64,000 nt of DNA, from contig NZ_CP049862.1 of the NCBI RefSeq assembly GCF_011300875.1, forward strand, positions 2,666,001 through 2,730,000, in the 5' to 3' direction. Positions within the stretch are counted from its first letter, which is position 1; every line of letters begins with the position of its first letter. The translations under genes were made by a program, and so were the position numbers. This DNA is from Sanguibacter sp. HDW7. Its GTDB lineage: Bacteria; Actinomycetota; Actinomycetes; Actinomycetales; Cellulomonadaceae. Below, one piece after another: positions 1 to 10,042 of this stretch. The notes beneath the pieces are model-generated. The model worked only from the letters and a program-made list of their open reading frames with translations, searched no databases and was not told the origin of the DNA.

Positions 1-2
1 TC

Positions 3-665
3 GTCGTCGGGCGGGTCGCCGCCGCGTACCACGGCGTCCCCGTCCCGCTGAGGCTGCCCGTCGCGATCCAGGTCGACTCCCCGGGGCGGTCCGTCCCGTC
101 CGGCTTCGTCGGCCGCATGGTGACCGTCGATGCTCCGGGGATCCTCCGCGTCGGAGGGATCGCGCGCGTCGCGCCGGACAGGTGGTCGTACGTCGACGCG
201 CTCGCGACCATGCCCTGGGACGACGTCCGCAACCTCTACGCCTACCTGGTGACGCACGCCCGTCTGGGGCCGGAGCACCTGCGTGAGCACCTCGCGGCCC
301 ACCCCCACCGGCGTGGCAACGGCCAGCTCCGGGAGCTGCTGCGGCGTAGCGCGTCGGGCGCGCTCAGCGAGGCTGAGGAGCTCATGCACGCGTTGCTACG
401 ACGCGCCGGCATCACGGGCTGGGAGGCGAACACCCGGATCGACCTGCCAGGCCTGCGCGTGCGCCCTGACGTCGTGTTCCGCGCGGCTCGCGTCGTCATC
501 GAGGTCGACGGGCGCCGGACGCACGCGTCGCGGCTCGTCGCCGATCATCGGCGGGACGCGGCGTTGACAGCGGCAGGGTGGACCGTCGTGCGGGTCACGT
601 GGTGGGACCTCGTCGAGCGGCCGGACGCGCTCATCGCTCAGATCCGCCAGATCCTCACGCGCTGA
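3..665 (+). CDS. DUF559 / AbiEi-like protein, 5' end cut by window
   Basis: The reading frame is open from base 3, so the true start lies outside the window. The visible 220 residues begin with a stretch resembling the AbiEi-antitoxin-type N-terminal region that often precedes DUF559. The C-terminal half matches the DUF559 fold of the very-short-patch-repair endonuclease superfamily: a predicted strand with RPDVVF, then VIEVDGRRTH, then the closing strand with WTVVRVTWWDL. The acidic residues and the E-V-D step sit where the nuclease-fold catalytic residues are expected. Such proteins are common and poorly characterised in actinobacteria. No partner toxin gene is visible downstream. Family placement is fairly confident; function is unknown. 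Confidence 0.75.
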   Translation, partial: VVGRVAAAYHGVPVPLRLPVAIQVDSPGRSVPSGFVGRMVTVDAPGILRVGGIARVAPDRWSYVDALATMPWDDVRNLYAYLVTHARLGPEHLREHLAAHPHRRGNGQLRELLRRSASGALSEAEELMHALLRRAGITGWEANTRIDLPGLRVRPDVVFRAARVVIEVDGRRTHASRLVADHRRDAALTAAGWTVVRVTWWDLVERPDALIAQIRQILTR

Positions 666-683
666 GCCCCTCCCCCGCCAGGC

Positions 684-725
684 GCTGCACGTCTGTTGGG
701 GGCAGCGCACACGATCCGTGTGCAC
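684..725 (+). repeat. 42-bp intergenic repeat, copy 1
   Basis: This is the first copy of a 42-base unit that recurs exactly 107 bases downstream. It begins GCTGCACGTCTGTTGG and ends with the perfect hairpin GCACACG-ATC-CGTGTGC. A second small inverted pair, GCTGC/GCAGC, lies in its first half. It sits 19 bases after the stop of the DUF559 gene and could act as that gene's transcription terminator, although no T-run follows. Confidence 0.85.
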
Positions 726-751
726 CGGCCACAACTGAACCCACGCCCTGA

Positions 752-2083
<1,332 letters not shown>

Positions 2084-2094
2084 CAGGCACCTCA

Positions 2095-2135
2095 CGCGCA
2101 GGGGCGGACACCGGCACGGTGCCCGCCCCTGCGCG
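2095..2135. terminator. Bidirectional terminator between serC and rmlD
   Basis: Thirteen-base arms CGCGCAGGGGCGG and its exact complement enclose a second perfect five-base stem, CACCG-GCA-CGGTG. The hairpin fills the gap between two convergent stop codons. No T-run follows, as is usual in high-GC actinobacteria. Confidence 0.8.
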
Positions 2136-2146
2136 CGTGCGGACGC

Positions 2147-3019
2147 CTATGCGCCGAGGACCGTCGCCGCGAAGCCGTCGGAGGCGACGGCCGCGTCCCA
2201 GCGCTCGCGCCAGTCGCCGATGGGCTCGACGCCCGCGGCACGGACGCTCGCGTGCCCGAGGACCGACCAGGCGGGCCGGGGCGCGGGGCGGACGAACGCG
2301 TCGCTCGTCGTCGTCGTGACGATGGCCGGGTCGAGGCCCGCGGACGTGACGGCTGCGGACGCGAGGTCGTGCCAGGTCGCGGTGCCCGACGACGTCGCGT
2401 GGTACGTGCCGGCGGGCGCGTCGGCGCGTACCAGGCGCAGCGCGAGGTCGGCGACGTCGCGCGTCCACGTGGGCTGGCCCTGCTGGTCGGTGACGACGGC
2501 GACGGTGCCGCGCTCGCGTGCGACGCGCACGATCGTGCGCGGGAAGCTGCCGCCGTGCTGCCCGTAGAGCCACGCGGTGCGCAGGACGAGGTGCCGCCCG
2601 GCCGCGTCGTGGGCGCGGACGGCCCACTCCCCGGCGAGCTTGGTGCGGCCGTACGCGGAACGGGGCCCGACGACGTCGTCGGCCTCGTACGGGACCGTCG
2701 CCGCGCCGTCGAAGACGTAGTCGGTCGAGACGTGCACGAGCCGCGCGCCCGCGGCCGTCGCGGCCCGGGCGAGGTGGGCGGCGCCGGTCGCGTTGACGGC
2801 GAAGGCCGCGGCCTCCTGCGTCTCGGCGTCGTCGACGGCCGTCCACGCGGCGCAGTTGAAGACGACGTCGACGTCGCGGACGGCCGCGAGGCACGCGTCA
2901 GCGTCGAGGATGTCGAGCTCGGCCCGGCCGAGCGCGCGGACGTCCTCGCCCGCCCGCGTGAGGACGTCGACGGCGTCCGTCCCGAGCATGCCTGCACCAC
3001 CGATGACGAGCCAGCGCAC
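2147..3019 (-). CDS. rmlD: dTDP-4-dehydrorhamnose reductase
   Basis: RmlD reduces dTDP-4-dehydro-L-rhamnose to dTDP-L-rhamnose with NAD(P)H, the last step of the nucleotide-sugar pathway. The 290-residue short-chain dehydrogenase-type protein starts with the Rossmann motif GGAGMLG (residues 7-13). It carries the substrate segment STDYVFDG and the catalytic YGRTK (Tyr-x-x-x-Lys). The GTG start at 3019 places the Rossmann strand at the N-terminus, as is normal for the family, and a GGGGGA sequence precedes it. The gene is divergent from rmlC, with about 110 bases between the start codons, so the two may share regulation. Confidence 0.93.
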   Translation of the reverse strand: MRWLVIGGAGMLGTDAVDVLTRAGEDVRALGRAELDILDADACLAAVRDVDVVFNCAAWTAVDDAETQEAAAFAVNATGAAHLARAATAAGARLVHVSTDYVFDGAATVPYEADDVVGPRSAYGRTKLAGEWAVRAHDAAGRHLVLRTAWLYGQHGGSFPRTIVRVARERGTVAVVTDQQGQPTWTRDVADLALRLVRADAPAGTYHATSSGTATWHDLASAAVTSAGLDPAIVTTTTSDAFVRPAPRPAWSVLGHASVRAAGVEPIGDWRERWDAAVASDGFAATVLGA

Positions 3020-3088
3020 GTCGTCCCCCGTTCTGTCCGAGCGTCGCGGCCGCGTCGGCCGCACCCCAGTGTGTACCACCTGTCCGAG

Positions 3089-3094
3089 TACAGT
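3089..3094 (+). promoter_or_regulatory. Possible -10 element for rmlC
   Basis: TACAGT fits TANNNT in the rmlD-rmlC divergent intergenic region, 34 bases before the rmlC start. No clear -35 sequence is visible, so this is a weak call. Confidence 0.3.
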
Positions 3095-3128
3095 GGCGAC
3101 GCAACCGCCACCTGACCCGGAGGTCCCC

Positions 3129-3740
3129 ATGCAGTTCCGCGAGCTCGACGTCCCCGGCGCGTGGGAGATCACGCCCCAGCAGCACGGGGACGCGCGCGGC
3201 GTCTTCCTCGAGTGGTTCAAGGGCTCGGAGTTCGAGACGGCCGTCGGGCATGCGCTCGACCTGCGGCAGGCGAACATGTCCGTCTCGGCCGCGGGCGTGC
3301 TGCGCGGCGTGCACTTCGCGGACGTGCCGCCCGGCCAGGCGAAGTACGTGACGTGCGTCAAGGGTGCGGTGCTCGACGTCGTCGTCGACATCCGCGTGGG
3401 CTCGCCGACGTTCGGGCGGTGGGACTCGGTCCTGCTCGACGACGTGGACCGGCGCGCGATCTACCTGGGCGAGGGCCTGGGTCACGCGTTCTGCTCGCTC
3501 GAGGACGGCTCGACGGTCGCGTACCTATGCTCGACGCCGTACGCGCCGGGGCGTGAGCACGGCATCCACCCGCTCGATCCGGCGGTGGGCATCGAGTGGC
3601 CGACGGTCGCGCGCGACGGGTCGCCGCTCGTCTACGAGCTGTCCGCGAAGGACGAGGCGGCGCCGACGCTCGCGGAGGCGCGCGCGTCGGGCATGCTGCC
3701 GACGCAGGAGGCGGTCGACGCGTACCTGCGGACGCTCTGA
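3129..3740 (+). CDS. rmlC: dTDP-4-dehydrorhamnose 3,5-epimerase
   Basis: RmlC epimerises C3 and C5 of dTDP-4-dehydro-6-deoxy-glucose to give the L-rhamno form used by RmlD. The 203-residue product has the cupin layout of RmlC. The early DARGVFLEWF and LRQANMSVSAAGVLRGVHF carry the catalytic histidine region, and the GHAF and YAPGREHGIHPLDP segments hold the tyrosine and aspartate positions. Its length is slightly above the usual 180-200. ATG at 3129 follows GGAGG by six bases. It faces rmlB tail to tail, separated by a strong hairpin. Confidence 0.93.
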   Translation: MQFRELDVPGAWEITPQQHGDARGVFLEWFKGSEFETAVGHALDLRQANMSVSAAGVLRGVHFADVPPGQAKYVTCVKGAVLDVVVDIRVGSPTFGRWDSVLLDDVDRRAIYLGEGLGHAFCSLEDGSTVAYLCSTPYAPGREHGIHPLDPAVGIEWPTVARDGSPLVYELSAKDEAAPTLAEARASGMLPTQEAVDAYLRTL

Positions 3741-3761
3741 CCCGGGTTCCCGGAGACGGCT

Positions 3762-3796
3762 GAGGGCTCGTGCACGCGGTGCGTGTCCGAGCCCTC
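3762..3796. terminator. Bidirectional terminator between rmlC and rmlB
   Basis: Perfect nine-base arms GAGGGCTCG/CGAGCCCTC enclose a further near-perfect stem, GCACGC-GGT-GCGTGT. The hairpin lies between the convergent stops of rmlC and rmlB. Confidence 0.75.
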
Positions 3797-3815
3797 GCTC
3801 GTCGGTGCGGGCCTC

Positions 3816-4895
<1,080 letters not shown>

Positions 4896-5018
4896 TCAGC
4901 GGGCCCGAAGGCCGTGTTGCGGCGGCTCACGAGCACTGTCGTCCGACGGGCCCAGGGTGAGTGCGGCCCCGGTCGTGTTCCGACGGCCGAGCGTCGGCCC
5001 GACGCACCAGCGGGGGCG

Positions 5019-5654
5019 TCAGCGCGCGGGAACTCCCTTGAGCACGAGGTCCGGTCCCGCGTCCTTCGTCACGAGGGCCGCGCCGCCCACGAAGGTGCGC
5101 GCACCGATGCGCAGCCCCTGGAGCACGGCGGAGCCGACCCCCATCGACACCGACTCCTCGAGGACGACGTTGCCTGAGACGGCCGCTCCCGGGTAGATCG
5201 TGACGTAGTCCTCGAGCACCGAGTCGTGGCCCACGGTCGCGTTGAGGTTGACGTGCACATGGCGCCCGAGGCTGATGTTCGTGGTGAGGCGTGCACCTGC
5301 GCACAGGATCGTTCCCGATCCCATCTCGACGTGTCGTCCCGTCGTCACCGACGGGTGGACGAGCGTCGCCGCTTCATGTCCCGCGGACGTGAGACGCGTA
5401 TCGACGGCACGACGAGCTCGAGGGCTCGCGATCCCGATGACGAACTCCGCCGTCCCCTCCGCGAGGAAGCTCTCGACCGTGCCCAGGTAGTCGAGACCGC
5501 TCGAGGCGAGCCGCGCCAGGTCGGCCTCGGCGGGTCCGTCATCAAGATAGCCGAGCAGCTCGAACGTCGAGGTCTCTGCATTGAGGTCGTCAACGACGTC
5601 GGCGAGCTCGCGACCGAAACCGCCGGCTCCGACGATGACAAGAGGGCGTGACAT
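5019..5654 (-). CDS. pglD: PglD/NeuD-family sugar O/N-acetyltransferase
   Basis: This 211-residue protein has the two-part layout of PglD: an N-terminal Rossmann-like domain (RPLVIVGAGGFGRELADVV, residues 3-21) that binds the UDP-sugar, then a left-handed beta-helix of hexapeptide repeats from about residue 100. The VGHDSV segment holds the catalytic-type His143-Asp144. PglD acetylates the 4-amino group of UDP-4-amino-4,6-dideoxy-GlcNAc in bacillosamine synthesis; NeuD relatives O-acetylate sialic acid. Because PglF-, PglE- and PglC-like genes lie at 13.6-17.2 kb, the PglD role is favoured. ATG at 5654 follows AGGAG by six bases. The substrate is inferred, not shown. Confidence 0.75.
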   Translation of the reverse strand: MSRPLVIVGAGGFGRELADVVDDLNAETSTFELLGYLDDGPAEADLARLASSGLDYLGTVESFLAEGTAEFVIGIASPRARRAVDTRLTSAGHEAATLVHPSVTTGRHVEMGSGTILCAGARLTTNISLGRHVHVNLNATVGHDSVLEDYVTIYPGAAVSGNVVLEESVSMGVGSAVLQGLRIGARTFVGGAALVTKDAGPDLVLKGVPAR

Positions 5655-5840
5655 TGGGCTCCTAGGTGTCGGAGGCAGATCGGCGACCGCGTCGACGACA
5701 ACTCTGTCACGATCGCCGTCGCAGTCGCACCGTCGGGCGCAGGCCCCACGCCGACCTCGCGCCGGGGACACATCGAAAGCGCTTAGGTCGGCGTGCATGA
5801 CCCGCGCCGCAGGCCCTGTCGGGGCAAGGGCGCCGGACGA

Positions 5841-5846
5841 TAGGAT
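5841..5846 (+). promoter_or_regulatory. Putative -10 element for the nucleotide-sugar dehydrogenase
   Basis: TAGGAT matches TANNNT and lies 53 bases before the TTG start at 5900. It sits in the 245-base gap between the divergent acetyltransferase and dehydrogenase genes, which otherwise shows nothing coding. Confidence 0.4.
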
Positions 5847-5899
5847 CGCAGCGCCGATCTACGATCGACGGACCACCCGAACCCGCGAGGAGCAAGGCA

Positions 5900-7171
5900 T
5901 TGAGCAACGACCAGCCGCAGAAGGTCATCGTCATCGGACAGGGGTACGTCGGACTTCCGGTCGCGATGCAGGCCGTCGCCAAGGGATACGACGTCGTCGG
6001 TCTCGACCTCGACACGCGTCGCGTCGGCCAGCTGGCCTCCGGGCACTCCTACGTCGAGGACATCTCCTCCGGGGAGCTCGCCGCCGCGCTCGCCTCGGGT
6101 CGCTACGTCGTGACGACGGAGTACGCAGCGTGCGAGGGCTTCGACATCGCCGTCATCACCGTGCCGACGCCGCTCAAGGAGTCGCTGCCCGACCTCACGT
6201 TCATCGAGGACTCGGCGCGCGCACTCGGCCCATTCGTCACTGCTGGTTCGACGGTCATCCTCGAGTCGACGACGTACCCGGGCACGACCGAGGAGATGCT
6301 CGTCCCGATCCTCGAGGAGACCTCGGGCCTGCGCGCGGGCGAGGACTTCCACGTCGGCTACTCGCCCGAGCGCATCGACCCGGGCAACAAGAAGTTCGGT
6401 TTCGTCGAGACGCCCAAGGTCGTCTCCGGGATCGACGCACGCTCGCTCGAGCTCGTCGACGCGTTCTACTCCTCGCTCATCGAGCGAACCGTGCCCGTCG
6501 GCGGCACGAAGGAGGCCGAGCTCACCAAGCTGCTCGAGAACACGTTCCGCCACGTCAACATCGCGCTCGTCAACGAGCTCGCGATCTTCGCGCACCAGCT
6601 CGACATCGACATCTGGGAGTCGATCGACGCCGCGTCCACAAAGCCGTTCGGCTACATGCGCTTCACGCCCGGCCCCGGCGTCGGCGGTCACTGCCTGCCC
6701 GTCGACCCCAGCTACCTCTCGTGGCAGGTGCGCCGCAAGCTCGGCCAGAACTTCCGCTTCGTCGAGCTGGCCAACGACGTCAACGAGCACATGCCGCAGT
6801 ACGTCGTCTCACGGCTCATCGCGATGCTCAACGACGCTGAGCGTGCCGTCAAGGGCTCGACGATCCTCCTCATGGGCCTCGCCTACAAGAAGGACTCGAG
6901 CGACATCCGCGAGTCGCCGTCCCTCAAGCTCATCGAGCTCCTGCTCGACCTCGGCGCGCACCTCGTCGCCGTCGACGAGCTCATCGAGGACCACCGCTGG
7001 CCCGAGGGTGTCGAGAAGGTCACCCTCGACGCCGCGACGGTCGCCCGCACCGACGCTGCCGTCATCATCACGGGGCACTCGGGACAGCCGTACGAGCTCC
7101 TCGTCGAGCACGACGTGCCGACGCTCGACACGCAGCGGGTCCTCGAGGGCCCGAACGTCGCGGTGCTCTGA
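5900..7171 (+). CDS. Nucleotide-sugar (UDP-HexNAc-type) 6-dehydrogenase
   Basis: This 423-residue enzyme oxidises C6 of a UDP-sugar to a carboxylate in two NAD-dependent steps, giving a uronic acid for the surface glycan. The Rossmann motif GQGYVGLP lies at residues 13-20. The family signatures ELTKLLENTFRHVNIALVNE (around K210) and GVGGHCLPVDP (nucleophile C265) are intact. The sequence is closer in type to UDP-N-acetylhexosamine dehydrogenases (WecC/WbpA/TviB) than to UDP-glucose dehydrogenase; the exact sugar is not decidable by eye. The start is TTG at 5900, with GAGGAG about eight bases upstream. It is a single-gene unit ended by a strong hairpin. Confidence 0.85.
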   Translation: MSNDQPQKVIVIGQGYVGLPVAMQAVAKGYDVVGLDLDTRRVGQLASGHSYVEDISSGELAAALASGRYVVTTEYAACEGFDIAVITVPTPLKESLPDLTFIEDSARALGPFVTAGSTVILESTTYPGTTEEMLVPILEETSGLRAGEDFHVGYSPERIDPGNKKFGFVETPKVVSGIDARSLELVDAFYSSLIERTVPVGGTKEAELTKLLENTFRHVNIALVNELAIFAHQLDIDIWESIDAASTKPFGYMRFTPGPGVGGHCLPVDPSYLSWQVRRKLGQNFRFVELANDVNEHMPQYVVSRLIAMLNDAERAVKGSTILLMGLAYKKDSSDIRESPSLKLIELLLDLGAHLVAVDELIEDHRWPEGVEKVTLDAATVARTDAAVIITGHSGQPYELLVEHDVPTLDTQRVLEGPNVAVL

Positions 7172-7197
7172 CCAGGTTCACCACACGCTGAGACGGA

Positions 7198-7236
7198 GAA
7201 GGCCCTGCCCCCTCGTTCCGAGGCGGCGGGGCCTTC
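7198..7236. terminator. Terminator hairpin after the sugar dehydrogenase
   Basis: A stem of up to 18 pairs with a single mismatch begins GAAGGCCCTGCC and closes with GGGGCCTTC. It lies between convergent genes and could serve both strands. There is no T-run. Confidence 0.8.
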
Positions 7237-7284
7237 TGTCGCGATATCGCCGTTCGACGCCCGCCAGGGTGCCCGACTGCCTCG

Positions 7285-8718
7285 CTAAGGTGTCGCACCC
7301 GTGAGCGATGGACGATCGCCGAGATCGGCGCCTGGCGAAGGGGCACGTCGCGACCTCGTCCGCCTTCGGTCAGCAAGCAGACCGAGCCCGAGCGCAAGGA
7401 CGAGACTGATGAAGTAGATCGAGTGGAAGAAGCGCGACACGAACGTGCACAGGAAGATGAGTGCGACGAGGTAGGAACCGACCCAGTAGGCCGTCACACT
7501 CCGGAACCTGCGTACGTACGTCGCGGCTGCGGCAGCCCCGAGCGCGAGCATCCCGACGATGACACCCGCGGACCGGAAGTCTCGGTAGAGCGTCTCGTAC
7601 CACGTGTAGACGTTGAAGTAGAACGGGATCTCGACGAATGCTGCGATCGACTCCCACGGCCTCACGATCGGAATGATGCGCACGAAGGGCTCAAAGGTTG
7701 CCCCGCCCCACGTCTGCGGGTTGTAGTCGCCCGTGTGGAGCCCGGGCGACGCAAGCCGCGCAGGGTCTGGCCATTCATGGTTGTCCGACTCGACAAGCTG
7801 GCTGAAAGCTGGGATCCCGCCCGTCGCGTACGTGACGACCGACGTGAGACCCGTCCCGGCGAGCGCCTCGGAGACCGCCCCGGACGACACTGCCTGCCCG
7901 CCGTCCTTGCCGAGCGCCCCGGCGACCACCTGGAAGCCCGCAAAGCCTCCGAGCGCGATTGCGACCGCCCCGACTGCGAAGACTCGGCGGCGGATCCTCG
8001 CGCGTCGGAGCGCCGCCAGGTCCGTGTCGCTGTCGGCACTCTGGGTCCGCGCAGTGAACAGGAAGACCGAGATCGTCCACAGGAGCGCAAGAAACAGGTT
8101 CGTCCGCTGGAGCAGCGCAAGCATCGATGCGGCCAGATATGCGAGAAGCAGCACCCGCCATGCAAGCGGGAGAGAGTTACGCACCGCAGGCCGGACGGCC
8201 ACCAGGGCAAAGACCAACGGTCCGAGGAAGAGCAGCACGCGAGCCCACGCAGGCACGAGCGCAAGATAGCCGTCGGCCGCACCGCGCACCGCCGTCGGGT
8301 TGAGCAGAAGTGTCATGAGCCCGAAGTGGCGCATAATCGTCACGACGTAGAGCCCGAACCCGAGCGAGTAGGCGACGAGGAGCGCCAGGAGACCTCGCCG
8401 GCCGACAAGCGCGATGTCAGGGGGCCCGCTCTCGTCGGACGAGCCAGCGACGGTCTCGTCCGCACCACGCCGCGGCCGGGTGAACAGCAGGTACCCGACG
8501 TTGAAGGCCACTGCTCCCGAGACAAGCACGAACCACGCGCGTATCGAGATGGGAGAGTAGTGGATGAGCTCGGAGCCGACGACGAGATAGGCCGCCGCCC
8601 ACACGAGGTTGTGCGCGACGAGGGGAAGCACCCTCCCTGGGCGTGCACGCGCGGCGAGAACCGAGAGCGCCACGAGAACGGTCGCGAACGGCAGCGCCGT
8701 CAGCGCATTGGCGGTCAC
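7285..8718 (-). CDS. Wzy-like oligosaccharide repeat-unit polymerase (membrane)
   Basis: The 477-residue product is a polytopic membrane protein with about ten to twelve hydrophobic segments, from residues 5-20 to about 440-455. A large hydrophilic loop at about 290-355 contains the conserved-looking HTGDYNPQTWGGATFEP. This layout is that of Wzy/oligosaccharide repeat-unit polymerases, which join lipid-linked repeat units outside the membrane. The GTG start overlaps the stop of the flippase gene by four bases (GTGA), so the two are translationally coupled. The locus also holds an O-antigen-ligase-family gene at 11.3 kb; which of the two is the chain polymerase is not settled by sequence. Confidence 0.7.
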   Translation of the reverse strand: MTANALTALPFATVLVALSVLAARARPGRVLPLVAHNLVWAAAYLVVGSELIHYSPISIRAWFVLVSGAVAFNVGYLLFTRPRRGADETVAGSSDESGPPDIALVGRRGLLALLVAYSLGFGLYVVTIMRHFGLMTLLLNPTAVRGAADGYLALVPAWARVLLFLGPLVFALVAVRPAVRNSLPLAWRVLLLAYLAASMLALLQRTNLFLALLWTISVFLFTARTQSADSDTDLAALRRARIRRRVFAVGAVAIALGGFAGFQVVAGALGKDGGQAVSSGAVSEALAGTGLTSVVTYATGGIPAFSQLVESDNHEWPDPARLASPGLHTGDYNPQTWGGATFEPFVRIIPIVRPWESIAAFVEIPFYFNVYTWYETLYRDFRSAGVIVGMLALGAAAAATYVRRFRSVTAYWVGSYLVALIFLCTFVSRFFHSIYFISLVLALGLGLLADRRRTRSRRAPSPGADLGDRPSLTGATP

Positions 8719-9893
8719 CGTGCGGCCCCTTCCTCGTCGCTACGCGCGCGAACAACTGCGCGCCGAATTGCAACGATCCACACTACCAACCCGACCACTG
8801 TCGCGGAGACGTAGCACCAGATGGCAGCGTCCAGCCCTCCGAGCAGCGCACCCACGACCGGCACGACGAATGCCACGCTGCTCTGCGCGACCCGACCGAA
8901 CCAGAGCTCGCGCGGGTTGCTGTGCGCCCGGCACACGAGGTATGCGAGGTGACCGACGGTGCTCGCCGCAACAAAGATCCCGGTGGGCAGGGCGAACCTC
9001 GCGAGTGCGCTCAGCGATCCGAGGTCCACGCCCCACACGTCGACCAGCACGAGCACCGCGCTCGCTCCCGCCCCTGCCACCACTGCCAGTGCCGCGACGG
9101 TGACCGTGCCCCGCACCGACAGCAACGTCCGCAGCGGCGTCGCGACGATCAGCGGTCGGAGGGGGTTCATCACGAGTCGAGTCGGGGCCGCGACGTTCGA
9201 CACCGCGCGATAGATCCCGAACGCCGACGCCCCGAGGAACGGAGCGATCGCATAGGGCGCCCCGATCGCCCCGGCATCCATGACGAGCGACTCCCGGAGT
9301 AGCGGCCGGATGTCCTCACGGTGGTCAGCGAACCAATCGCGGAGCCGGTCCACGCGGGTCAGTCGCGGCCAGGTCGACGCTGTCGCGCCTGCGAACATCG
9401 CGCCTGCCCAGACCCCGAGCAACGTCTCGACGCTCTCGACACCCCAGGCCGCGACGATGCCCGCACCGGACAGCAGCCCGACGGTCGCCACCATGTCGCC
9501 GCGGGTCGCGCGCCTTGCATCTCCGCTGGACACCTCGACAAATCTCGCAGCAGAGCGGAACGTCGCAGCGGAGCATGCGACGGCGCCGAGAATCGTCGGG
9601 ACGGGCCCCCCGACCGCGACGAGCGCGATGCCTCCGCCGCACAGCGCGGCAAGGACAGAGAGCCGTGTGGCGGCACCGATGGTTCGGAGGGAGTCGATCG
9701 ACGCGCCGCGCGCGCGAGCGCTCCTCGCCGCAGGCTCGAGGACCGTCGAGAGCATGACGGACGACGCGAACGCGAACGCGAGGTAGACGAGCGAGAAGGC
9801 GCCGAAGTCCTGGGGGCCGAGGAGTACCAGCGCGATGAGCTGCGGTGCGAGCATCGAGACGGCGTTGGCGACGGTAGCGGCGACTGCCTGCAC
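8715..9893 (-). CDS. Wzx-like polysaccharide flippase
   Basis: This is a 392-residue protein with about twelve transmembrane segments, and the first, after VQAVAATVANAVSMLAPQL, starts almost at the N-terminus. The pattern LLGPQDFGAFSLVYLAF is typical of MATE/MOP-superfamily polysaccharide transporters (Wzx/RfbX-like), which flip undecaprenyl-diphosphate-linked repeat units across the membrane. GTG at 9893 is preferred because GGGGGA precedes it by five bases; GTG at 9914 would add seven residues and lacks such a site. It forms a two-gene unit with the downstream polymerase and is divergent from the Wzz-like gene. Confidence 0.75.
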   Translation of the reverse strand: MQAVAATVANAVSMLAPQLIALVLLGPQDFGAFSLVYLAFAFASSVMLSTVLEPAARSARARGASIDSLRTIGAATRLSVLAALCGGGIALVAVGGPVPTILGAVACSAATFRSAARFVEVSSGDARRATRGDMVATVGLLSGAGIVAAWGVESVETLLGVWAGAMFAGATASTWPRLTRVDRLRDWFADHREDIRPLLRESLVMDAGAIGAPYAIAPFLGASAFGIYRAVSNVAAPTRLVMNPLRPLIVATPLRTLLSVRGTVTVAALAVVAGAGASAVLVLVDVWGVDLGSLSALARFALPTGIFVAASTVGHLAYLVCRAHSNPRELWFGRVAQSSVAFVVPVVGALLGGLDAAIWCYVSATVVGLVVWIVAIRRAVVRARSDEEGAAR

Positions 9894-9939
9894 GTGGTTC
9901 CCCCGTGGCTGCACTTGGAGCCCGAAGGCGGACGGTGCA

Positions 9940-9945
9940 AGTATA
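9940..9945 (-). promoter_or_regulatory. Putative -10 element for the flippase-polymerase unit
   Basis: Read on the minus strand, the bases are TATACT, one change from TATAAT, 46 bases before the GTG at 9893. No clear -35 sequence is seen. Confidence 0.4.
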
Positions 9946-9973
9946 GGCGCGCGACGTGCGACCGCCCGGCTAC

Positions 9974-10021
9974 CCTGTTGTGGCGGTCCGCTGCGCGGAA
10001 CACGAGGTGCCGCACAACAGG
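9974..10021 (+). promoter_or_regulatory. Inverted repeat (operator or leader hairpin) before the Wzz-like gene
   Basis: Exact nine-base arms CCTGTTGTG (9974-9982) and CACAACAGG (10013-10021) flank 30 bases that contain a smaller perfect stem, TCCGC-TGC-GCGGA. The left arm overlaps a TACCCT (9971-9976) that could be a -10 element. The right arm ends 21 bases before the start codon at 10043. It could be a repressor site over the transcription start or a structured leader. Confidence 0.5.
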
Positions 10022-10042
10022 CGGACGTACGGAAGGCGTGGG

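Noticed and set aside
2213-2221. A CCGATGGGC inside rmlD resembling the FliA -10 box
   Set aside because: It is inside a coding region with no CTCA box at 17 bases and no motility gene nearby.
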